Assembly: GCA_038254435.1 (NCBI GenBank)
Contig: JBBSGD010000085.1
Coordinates: 1-6,868, forward strand
Reading direction: 5' to 3'
Source of the DNA: JBBSGD01 sp038254435
GTDB lineage: Bacteria; Actinomycetota; CADDZG01; WHSQ01
Length of the DNA: 6,868 nucleotides
The position numbers were made by a program, and so were the translations under genes. Under the pieces are notes generated by a model. It had not been told where the DNA came from. It worked only from the letters and a program-made list of their open reading frames with translations, and did no database searches. Shown in pieces: positions 1 through 5,039 of the stretch. The stretch's first letter is position 1, and each line of letters opens with the position of its first letter.

Positions 1-1
1 C

Positions 2-187
2 ACCAACTACCGAGTCGGCGCCAAGCTCCGTCGTCGCCAGGTGCAGGTTGCAGTCGTCGGCGAGACGGTCGAGATCTTCATCGGCTCCGAGCTCATCCGC
101 AGCCACCCGATACGCCATGACCGCACCCGTGAGCACGGCGCGCTGGCTAACCCCGGAGGTCGGCCACGTCGCATCAATGCCGCCTAA
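2..187 (+). CDS. IS481-family transposase, C-terminal fragment (5' end outside window)
   Basis: The first reading frame that is open from the window edge encodes 61 residues and ends with TAA at 185-187. It contains VEIFIGSELIRSHPIRHDR followed by HGALANPGGRPRRINAA. This matches the post-catalytic C-terminal tail of IS481-family DDE transposases of Actinobacteria, a small beta-rich domain followed by a basic Gly/Pro/Arg tail. The catalytic DDE core lies upstream, outside the window, so whether the enzyme is intact cannot be judged. The right end of the element follows within about 65 bp, as expected for a single-ORF IS. In the intact element this protein would bind the terminal repeats and catalyse cut-and-paste or copy transposition. 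The family call rests on recalled motifs, not on a search. Confidence 0.8.
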   Translation, partial: TNYRVGAKLRRRQVQVAVVGETVEIFIGSELIRSHPIRHDRTREHGALANPGGRPRRINAA

Positions 188-198
188 CCCTCGCCTGA

Positions 199-245
199 GT
201 GTCGCCTAGCAACCGGAGCCAATGTGTCGCCCGGGTACCGGAACT
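199..245. repeat. Subterminal direct repeats of the IS481-like right end
   Basis: Two copies share the pattern GTGTCGCC, five variable bases, then ACCGGA. They start at 199 and 224, so the period is 25 bp and the internal spacing is identical. A further partial TCGCCT occurs at 191. Paired, evenly spaced motifs just inside an IS end are what one expects of transposase recognition sites. Their function is inferred; the repeat itself is directly visible. Confidence 0.65.
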
Positions 246-250
246 TGACA

Positions 251-553
251 TTTCATGACGACCCTGGCCTGTGGACAAGCCGCGCAGAGCGTCGGTAGTG
301 ACGCCTAACGTCGGTTCCATTCAGGTGGGTCAGAGATGTGGTGGCCATGACTGCCCGGACTTGACGCGACTTCGGATCTGTACGGCGGCTGTCGTCCTTC
401 CTCTGGGCGCCCCGATGCGGGCGGCGTGTGGGCGCACACTCCCTTGTGTGCACCGAGGGCGCGCGGGTCGCGCTGGTCGAGGACGTCCACGTCGCGCAAG
501 ATCCCACGGATTCCGGACACAGAACGTCCGCAATGAAGGTCTACGATGGCGCC
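251..553. other. About 300 bp without a recognisable gene
   Basis: Open frames exist on both strands here, but none resembles a known family or has a convincing ribosome-binding site, and they look like GC-rich chance ORFs. A TTGACG hexamer at 361-366 has no good -10 partner at 16-18 bp. The only clear structure is the GTGTG/CACAC inverted-repeat cluster at 426-451. The promoter of the downstream DUF664 gene should lie in this interval, but I cannot place it with confidence. Confidence 0.5.
426..451. repeat. Overlapping inverted repeats upstream of the DUF664 gene
   Basis: GTGTG (426-430) is complementary to CACAC (435-439) across a 4-nt loop. The same arm, extended to GCACAC (434-439), is perfectly complementary to GTGTGC (446-451) across a 6-nt loop. 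The middle arm can therefore pair with either neighbour but not both at once. It could be an operator or a small RNA switch, or chance; it lies about 100 bp upstream of the next start codon. Confidence 0.35.
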
Positions 554-1111
554 ATGACCAACAGCGACTACCCGTGGGAACCCCCCCTTGCCGGCACCGA
601 GACCGAGCACCTCGTCGGTGCGCTCGACCGCCTGCGCACGACCTTCCGCTGGAAGGCCGACGACCTCGACGCGGCCGGGCTGCAGACCCGCATCGGCGCC
701 TCGGCGCTGACCCTCGGCGGGCTGCTCAAGCACCTGGCGTTCGTGGAGGACTACTACTTCCGCTTCAAGTTGAGCGGTGTCTCCCCCGGCGCGCCGTGGG
801 AGACGGTCGACTGGGACGCCGAGCCCGACTGGCCGTTCACCTCCGCCGTCAACGACACCCCGGAACAGCTTTACGCGCTCTGGGACGGCGCCGTCGAACG
901 GTCCCGTACGAAGTTCGACGCAGCCTTGGCCGACGGCGGGCTCGACCAGCTCGTCCACGACTCCTGGGACGACGGTCGCCATGCCAGCCTGCGCCGGCTC
1001 GTCTTCGACCTGGTCGAGGAGTACGGCCGGCACACCGGGCACGCCGACCTGCTCCGCGAGGCTGTGGACGGTCTGGTCGGTGAGGACCCTCCGGCTGGAT
1101 GGCACGCATGA
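554..1111 (+). CDS. DinB-like DUF664 family protein
   Basis: The 185-aa product matches the DUF664 branch of the DinB/YfiT four-helix-bundle superfamily, whose better-known members are metal-dependent thiol transferases (mycothiol or bacillithiol). The N-terminal WEPPLAGTETEHL and RTTFRWKADDLD (residues 8-39) are typical of actinobacterial members. The likely metal-binding histidines are H60 in LLKHLAFVED, and H160 and H163 in EYGRHTGHADLLRE, the family's hallmark C-terminal helix. The length is normal. ATG 554 is chosen because it places MTNSDYPWEPP at the N-terminus, as in relatives; a GAAGG 14 nt upstream is a loosely spaced ribosome-binding site. An in-frame ATG at 533 would add seven residues. 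The substrate is unknown. A mycothiol-linked detoxification role is family-based inference. The stop overlaps the ATG of the GNAT remnant, suggesting an ancestral two-gene operon. Confidence 0.85.
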   Translation: MTNSDYPWEPPLAGTETEHLVGALDRLRTTFRWKADDLDAAGLQTRIGASALTLGGLLKHLAFVEDYYFRFKLSGVSPGAPWETVDWDAEPDWPFTSAVNDTPEQLYALWDGAVERSRTKFDAALADGGLDQLVHDSWDDGRHASLRRLVFDLVEEYGRHTGHADLLREAVDGLVGEDPPAGWHA

Positions 1112-1206
1112 GTGAGCCGATCACCCCGGAGAAGCTGACCGTCGTGCCGGCGAACGAGGCGTCGTAGGACGACCTCGAGGCACTCGTCGGGCCGGGCGGC
1201 CATTGC
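1108..1206 (+). pseudogene. GNAT-family N-acetyltransferase remnant (N-terminus only)
   Basis: The reading frame starts with ATG inside the DUF664 stop (ATGA overlap) and encodes MSEPITPEKLTVVPANEAS, then TAG (1165-1167), then DDLEALVGPGGHC. Actinobacterial GNAT proteins commonly begin in almost exactly this way, with a Trp at the position of the TAG (NEASWDDL...). The stop is therefore most simply a TGG-to-TAG change. After about residue 33 the similarity ends, and no acetyl-CoA-binding core (the R/Q-x-x-G-x-G/A loop) was found downstream in any forward frame I read. The gene is both nonsense-mutated and truncated and cannot make a working acetyltransferase. Family assignment comes from recall of the N-terminal motif. 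Confidence 0.6.
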
Positions 1207-1609
1207 GGGACAACGACCCACTCCGGTCATCTACCGGGCTCATCGTTCTGGAAGAAGGATCAGGACTGCAACGACAGCGGGTTCGTCGTCGTGGACCATT
1301 TACGAGGGCATCGCGTCGAGAGACGTACCCGGCGTACTGCTCGTGGGCCACCTTGAGTGAATTGCTCGAGCGGGAGGTTGCAGACTAGCGCCACAAGGAA
1401 AGCGGCTACAGCACGCTCACACCGCTGTCCGCGGGGTGACTCAGGCTGGCTCGATCGTACTGTTCGCGTGGCCGCACAACGGTCAGGCAACGAAGGGAGC
1501 CTGCGTTTGTCCACCCACGGGCCGGATGTCGTTCGACAGGCGTGGAGTGGCATTGATCGCCTGTGTCGACCTCCGCTCGGCGTGCACGGACAGCCCCGAG
1601 AGCGGCGCA
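1207..1609. other. About 400 bp of unrecognised, probably degenerate sequence
   Basis: No frame here gives a convincing gene. One forward frame (1203-1388, ATG-less start, 61 residues) ends in LSELLEREVAD followed by TAG. That segment faintly recalls the helical C-terminus of small ribbon-helix-helix antitoxins and precedes a MazF remnant, but it is too short to assign. Another frame is open from 1361 into the MazF remnant, with a possible GTG at 1436, but its first 60 residues resemble no MazF N-terminus. No IS end or RNA gene was recognised. Confidence 0.4.
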
Positions 1610-1855
1610 GTGACCGAACAACGGTTCGATGTCGACCTGGTGATCATCACCTCGAACACCGCTCTCGCGGGCATGCCGGGCAACGTGTTTCTGGCTGCCA
1701 GTGCTACCGGACTACCCATGGACTCGACCGTCAACGTCACGGCCCCAGTGACGCTGAACAAGTCAGACCTCGAGGACTCAGACTCGGTCGCAGACCTACC
1801 CGACTACCTCATGGGCGAAGTCGACCGCGGACTCCGCCGTGTCCTCTACCTCTGA
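1610..1855 (+). pseudogene. PemK/MazF-family toxin, N-terminally truncated
   Basis: The last 80 or so residues match the C-terminal part of actinobacterial MazF endoribonucleases. In order they carry DVDLVIITSN, the GMPGNVFLAASATGLPMDS strand-loop-strand, the VNVTAPVTLNKSDL segment, and a final helix LPDYLMGEVDRGLRRVLYL ending at the usual family C-terminus. MazF normally starts with a (R)RGDIWW-type strand and a RRPVVVV segment carrying the catalytic Arg. Neither is found upstream in the same frame, and the other frames offer no convincing match. GTG 1610 has a GAGAG 7 nt upstream and is a possible start. The same frame is open from 1361, with another GTG at 1436, giving up to 139 residues. 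Without the catalytic Arg region it is unlikely to cleave mRNA. No cognate antitoxin is recognisable. Confidence 0.7.
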
Positions 1856-1868
1856 GCAGACATCTCAG

Positions 1869-1892
1869 GGGTGACAACCTGCGTTGTCGCCC
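1869..1892 (+). terminator. Terminator-like hairpin after the MazF remnant
   Basis: A 10-bp stem (GGGTGACAAC with GTTGTCGCCC, one G-U wobble) closes a 4-nt CTGC loop. It starts 13 nt after the toxin stop codon. There is no following T-run, so it is not a canonical intrinsic terminator, but T-less hairpins are often proposed as terminators in high-GC Actinobacteria. It could also be part of a mobile-element end. Confidence 0.4.
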
Positions 1893-2051
1893 GTTAGATG
1901 CAGAGGTGTGCCCCCTCCTCATTGTGTAGGAGATGGTGCCGGGAGCAGGAATGCTCGGCGGTATCGGTCAGGCTCACAACGCTGGCTTGCCCCAAGAATG
2001 CCCGGAACGACCGAACCTGAGCATTACCAGACATGCCAATGAACGAGCATT

Positions 2052-2536
2052 GTGAGCTTGGCGCGCTGGGAACCGCGATCAGTTTCGCGGGACAAATGGC
2101 GCCAGATGATGCGCGCACATGCTGACCTAACGGCCATTTATACGCAGTCGGCTCTGGTGAGATCCACTGATGACTGGAAGGACACTACAAATCGGTTCTT
2201 CGTCGCCCGCCACCACCTTGCCGACTGGATCGAGAAGGACGTCACGTTGCCTGCTGCAGCTTGCTCGGAAGTCGGGAGATACGTAAACGCCGACCCAGAC
2301 CTAACGATGGCTCTGGACTTCTCCAATACGTTCAAGCACCGTGAGCGAGACAAGCCGCAGAAGCGCGTCATGTACATCGTTCGGTTTCAGGCTGCGACAC
2401 GGCACACCGCATCATGTTGGCGTGGGACGTGGCCGGCCAGAGACAAGGAACCCGCGGCGCTCTCGACCTGGCTGACGGCTGCATGGCAAGCTGGTATTCG
2501 TTCTTGGCCTGGCATGGGATATCCACGCCCAAGTAA
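2052..2536 (+). pseudogene. Uncharacterised protein gene, apparently frameshifted
   Basis: From GTG 2052 the frame encodes a helical protein. The most family-like stretch is FFVARHHLADWIEKD (about residues 49-63), then DPDLTMALDFSNTFKHRERD. This resembles actinobacterial proteins of unknown function with an HLxDWI motif and a later D.xN.xKH motif. After KRVMYIV (around 2360-2380) this frame turns Arg/Trp/Pro-rich and unfamiliar to its stop at 2541-2543. The frame one base back carries TAHRIMLAWD, GALDLADGC and WYSFLAWHGI, ending in TAA at 2534-2536, which looks like the family's normal C-terminus. A one-base loss (or two-base gain) between about 2375 and 2402 would explain this. The start is uncertain: Met-Met at 2106-2111 is an alternative and neither start has a strong ribosome-binding site. 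Base composition is less GC-rich than in the flanks, suggesting transfer. Function unknown. Confidence 0.55.
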
Positions 2537-2637
2537 CCGCTAACGGTCTCGATCGGCGGCTTTGCCAAAGTGGTAGCCGGCTCATCATCAGCGACTACCG
2601 CTCTTCGTTCAACGGGGAACGTGGGTAGGGTCGGATC

Positions 2638-3489
2638 GTGAAGTTTGGATTTGTGGTTCCGTATGCCGACGCTCGCGACTTCGCCGAGCTTGCTGCCTTG
2701 GCTGAGCGGCACGGCTGGGACGGCGTGTTCACCTGGGAAGCGCTGTGGGGTGTGCACGCCTGGGTGGCGCTGGGTGCGGCGGCCATATCGACGAACCGGA
2801 TCCGGCTCGGCACGCTGCTGACTCCGGCCTCGCGGTGGAGACCGTGGGACCTGGCCTCGGCGGTCGGCACCGTGGACCGTCTCAGTCACGGGCGCGTTGT
2901 CCTCAGTGCGGGCCTGGGCGCGCTGCATGAGGGGTGGACGGCGTTCGAGGCCGACGAGGGCCGACGAGCTCGAGCGCAGAAAGTCGACGAGTGCCTTGCC
3001 ATCTACAACGGCCTGATGCGTGGACAGCCCTTCCAGTTCGACGGCAGCTACTACTCGGCCAAACCAACCGACTTCATGGTCCCCGACCCTCCGATGCAGA
3101 AGCCGAGACCGCCAGTATGGATCGTCGGGGCCCACAGTGTCGGACGAGACAGGCAACCATCGTTGGACCGGGCGGCCCGCTGGGACGGCTTGCTGCCACA
3201 GGTAATCGAGGATGGCGCCCATCGCAAGGTGAACACTCCAGACGAGCTCGCCGACCTCATCAATAACGTAGGGGCTCGCCGCTCGGCCATCGGGATCGAT
3301 CACGACAACTACGACGTCATCGTCGAGGCGGACAGCACCGGCGAGTTCGTCCAGCTCGAACCCGGCGATCCCAGCGTTTGGGCACAGGCGGGAGCGACCT
3401 GGTGGATCGAGAGCTGGTGGACCATCCCACGAGGGCCGGACGGACTTACCGAGGTCACACGACGCGTCCGGATCGGTCCACGGATATGA
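2638..3489 (+). CDS. LLM-class flavin/F420-dependent oxidoreductase
   Basis: The 283-aa protein has the layout of the bacterial luciferase-like monooxygenase (LLM) TIM-barrel superfamily. It has a first strand MKFGFVVPY (1-9), GWDGVFTWE (26-34), RIRLGTLLTPASRWRPWDLA (54-73), the DRLSHGRVVLSAGLG motif (80-94), QKPRPPVWIVG (154-164) and RAARWDGLLP (178-187). These form the usual cofactor-binding barrel, so it probably uses FMNH2 or F420 in oxygenation or hydride transfer; the sequence does not decide which, and the substrate is unknown. The protein looks complete, although the barrel is at the short end for the superfamily. GTG 2638 is supported by AGGG seven nt upstream and by the normal N-terminus. 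No gene is close upstream, so its promoter probably lies in 2537-2630. The next gene on this strand, an M20 peptidase, lies 189 bp away and has its own ribosome-binding site. Confidence 0.88.
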   Translation: MKFGFVVPYADARDFAELAALAERHGWDGVFTWEALWGVHAWVALGAAAISTNRIRLGTLLTPASRWRPWDLASAVGTVDRLSHGRVVLSAGLGALHEGWTAFEADEGRRARAQKVDECLAIYNGLMRGQPFQFDGSYYSAKPTDFMVPDPPMQKPRPPVWIVGAHSVGRDRQPSLDRAARWDGLLPQVIEDGAHRKVNTPDELADLINNVGARRSAIGIDHDNYDVIVEADSTGEFVQLEPGDPSVWAQAGATWWIESWWTIPRGPDGLTEVTRRVRIGPRI

Positions 3490-3527
3490 GCCAGGAAACG
3501 CCTGACTCCATCGCATCGGCCGGGCAC

Positions 3528-3556
3528 TTGACGATAGGCCTTGATCGACATCCCAT
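3528..3556 (+). promoter_or_regulatory. Possible sigma-70-type promoter before the M20 peptidase gene
   Basis: TTGACG (3528-3533) is followed after 17 bp by TCCCAT (3551-3556). The -35 is near consensus and the spacing is ideal, but the -10 is weak. It lies in the 189-bp gap upstream of the peptidase start, where a promoter would be needed if the gene is not cotranscribed with the oxidoreductase. Confidence 0.3.
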
Positions 3557-3663
3557 CAAATGCCTCGACGGGGCACGCTCGGCGACCCGGGCGATGATGT
3601 CCGTGGCGCACCCAGGGAGCCACGTCGCGTCGTGCCATTCAGGGCGGCGTATAGCCCTCTACG

Positions 3664-3670
3664 AAAGGAG
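3664..3670 (+). promoter_or_regulatory. Ribosome-binding site that fixes the M20 peptidase start
   Basis: AAAGGAG at 3664-3670 is a near-perfect Shine-Dalgarno sequence. It lies 8 nt before GTG 3679. The upstream in-frame GTG at 3670 overlaps it and cannot be served by it, so 3679 is the likely start. Confidence 0.7.
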
Positions 3671-3678
3671 TGGTCCGC

Positions 3679-5031
3679 GTGCCCCTTCGCGACGTGCTCG
3701 CGACTAACGCCGGCACCTACAGGTCGTGGCTGACCGAGGCCTGCTCGATCCCCTCGATGGCCTCGGAGCCGGACGCCCTGACAGCCATGGCGGGGTGGCT
3801 CGAAGACCGCCTGGCCGCTCTCGGGGCTTCTGTCGAACGACTCACGCACGAAGGCGCACCCGACATGCTGCTGGCGCGACTGGGCTCCGGCGAGCGAACC
3901 GTCCTCGTCTACGACCACTACGACGTACAGCCGGTCGACCCCCTCGAGCTATGGACCTCGGAGCCGTTCACGCCGGAGGTGCGCGACGGGCTCTTCTACG
4001 CACGCGGCGCGGCGGACAACAAGGGCGACCTGGTGGCGCGCCTCGCCGGGCTCCACGCCTATCTCCAGGCGAACGAGGAGCTCCCCGTCATGGTCAAGCT
4101 GTTGATCGAAGGCGAAGAGGAGACCGGATCTCGCTCCTTCGGCGCGATGGTCGACGAGCACGGCGACAAGCTCGCGGCCGACGGCTGCATCTGGGAGGGC
4201 AACGGCATCGACCCGGCGGGGCGTCCCTCGTTCGTATTTGGGGCCAAGGGGCTTGCTTATGTCGAGCTGTCCTGCAAGGAGCTCGGCGCCGACCAGCACT
4301 CCGCTCTGGCCGTGGTCGCGCCCAGCGCTCCGTGGCGCCTCATCGAAGCGCTGAGCAGCTTGCGCGCCCCCGACGGGTCCGTGCTCATCGACGGCTTTTA
4401 CGACGATGTCGTCGCCCCGAGCGGCGAGGACATGGCGATGCTGGAGCGGCTGCCCTTCGACGAGGCCGTCGAGCTCCACAGGCTCGGAGCGAGAGAGTTC
4501 GTGGGAGGCGCCCGCGGTCTCGAGCTGCTGCGCCGCTACTACTTCGAGCCGACTTGCAACATTGCGGGCATAGTGGCCGGCTTCACGGTGCCGGGCCAAT
4601 CCAAGACCGTGCTCCCGGCCGGCGCCACGGCGAAGATCGACATGCGGCTCGTCCCCGGCCAGGACCCAGATGCGGTTGTGGAAAAGCTGCGACGGCATCT
4701 CGACGCGCGCGGCTTCGAGGACATAGCCATTGCTCGTCATTCGATGGAGGCGCCGGTACGATCCCCGGCCGACTCGCTCATCGCGCGAGCGGCGCTCACG
4801 GGAGCCACGGGTGTCTACTTCGATCCCCCGGCGGTGGCTCCAATGATGATCGGCACCGGCCCTATGCACCACATCGCGCACACTCTTGGGATACCGACGG
4901 TCTCGCCGGCCGGGGTGTTTCGCCCCGAATCCGCCATCCACGCCCCCAACGAGAACTGCCGGCTCGAGGACTTCGAGCGGACCACCGCCTACACCGCGTC
5001 GTGGATCGACGCGCTGGCGACTCTCGACTAA
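3679..5031 (+). CDS. M20-family metallopeptidase/dipeptidase
   Basis: The 450-aa product is a co-catalytic two-metal hydrolase of the M20/M25/M40 family. Expected residues, numbered from GTG 3679, are H80 in YDHYDVQP with D82 next to it, the bridging D113 in AADNKGD, the catalytic E146 and metal ligand E147 in EGEEETGS, a probable third ligand E173 in WEGNG, and H421 in AIHAPNE. The insert (dimerisation) domain sits between about residues 190 and 310 and carries DQHSA, with H207 matching the catalytic-domain-completing His of carnosinase-like enzymes. HYDVQP and the overall length point to the CNDP/carnosinase-like branch. It lacks a signal peptide, so it is probably cytoplasmic. The likely reaction is hydrolysis of a dipeptide or N-acyl amino acid amide bond; the substrate is not readable from sequence. 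Its 3' end converges on the MFS gene with a 4-bp gap. Confidence 0.88.
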   Translation: MPLRDVLATNAGTYRSWLTEACSIPSMASEPDALTAMAGWLEDRLAALGASVERLTHEGAPDMLLARLGSGERTVLVYDHYDVQPVDPLELWTSEPFTPEVRDGLFYARGAADNKGDLVARLAGLHAYLQANEELPVMVKLLIEGEEETGSRSFGAMVDEHGDKLAADGCIWEGNGIDPAGRPSFVFGAKGLAYVELSCKELGADQHSALAVVAPSAPWRLIEALSSLRAPDGSVLIDGFYDDVVAPSGEDMAMLERLPFDEAVELHRLGAREFVGGARGLELLRRYYFEPTCNIAGIVAGFTVPGQSKTVLPAGATAKIDMRLVPGQDPDAVVEKLRRHLDARGFEDIAIARHSMEAPVRSPADSLIARAALTGATGVYFDPPAVAPMMIGTGPMHHIAHTLGIPTVSPAGVFRPESAIHAPNENCRLEDFERTTAYTASWIDALATLD

Positions 5032-5039
5032 GTCGCTAG
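5014..5039. terminator. Hairpin spanning both convergent stop codons
   Basis: A 9-bp stem (CTGGCGACT with AGTCGCTAG, one G-T pair) closes an 8-nt loop. It contains the TAA of the peptidase gene (5029-5031) and the reverse-strand TAG of the MFS gene (5036-5038). Placement at the tail-to-tail junction suggests a shared bidirectional terminator, though there is no flanking T-run on either strand. Confidence 0.4.

Larger units (their letters stand above)
1..250 (+). mobile_element. Right end of an IS481-family insertion sequence
   Basis: The element runs off the left edge of the window. Its right boundary is placed at about 250, where the sequence reads GGAACTTGACA. The reverse complement, TGTCAAGTTCC, begins with TGT, as IS481-family inverted repeats commonly do. 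Between the transposase stop (187) and this end lie two repeats that look like transposase-binding sites. The left end and any target-site duplication are outside the window, so the boundary is an inference and could be off by several bases. Confidence 0.6.

Noticed and set aside
271..1083. Long forward frame of 270 residues, and a matching 266-residue reverse frame at 305-1105
   Set aside because: Both overlap the DUF664 gene, are rich in Arg, Gly, Ala and Pro, and match no family; they are shadows of high-GC coding sequence.
1357..1929. 190-residue forward frame that includes CPRGDSGWLD, which faintly resembles the RGDIWW start of MazF
   Set aside because: Similarity stops after eight residues, and the rest is the Arg/Pro-rich shadow of the MazF remnant. 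A frameshifted MazF N-terminus is not supported.
2571..2600. Palindrome AGCCGGCT and GGTAG/CTACC arms before the oxidoreductase
   Set aside because: Stems are short and the outer loop is 18 nt; expected by chance in GC-rich DNA.
2368..3516. Reverse-strand frame of 382 residues
   Set aside because: It is antisense to the clear LLM oxidoreductase and has no family features.
3486..3707. Small frame starting with ATG that overlaps the oxidoreductase stop (ATGA)
   Set aside because: The overlap is tempting, but there is no ribosome-binding site, the 73-residue product is not recognisable, and it runs over the peptidase ribosome-binding site and start.
3949..4941. Reverse frame of 330 residues antisense to the peptidase
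   Set aside because: Composition and lack of motifs mark it as a shadow frame.
3726..5039. Forward frame of 437 residues inside the peptidase gene
   Set aside because: It is an Arg-rich +2 shadow of the M20 gene with no motifs of its own.
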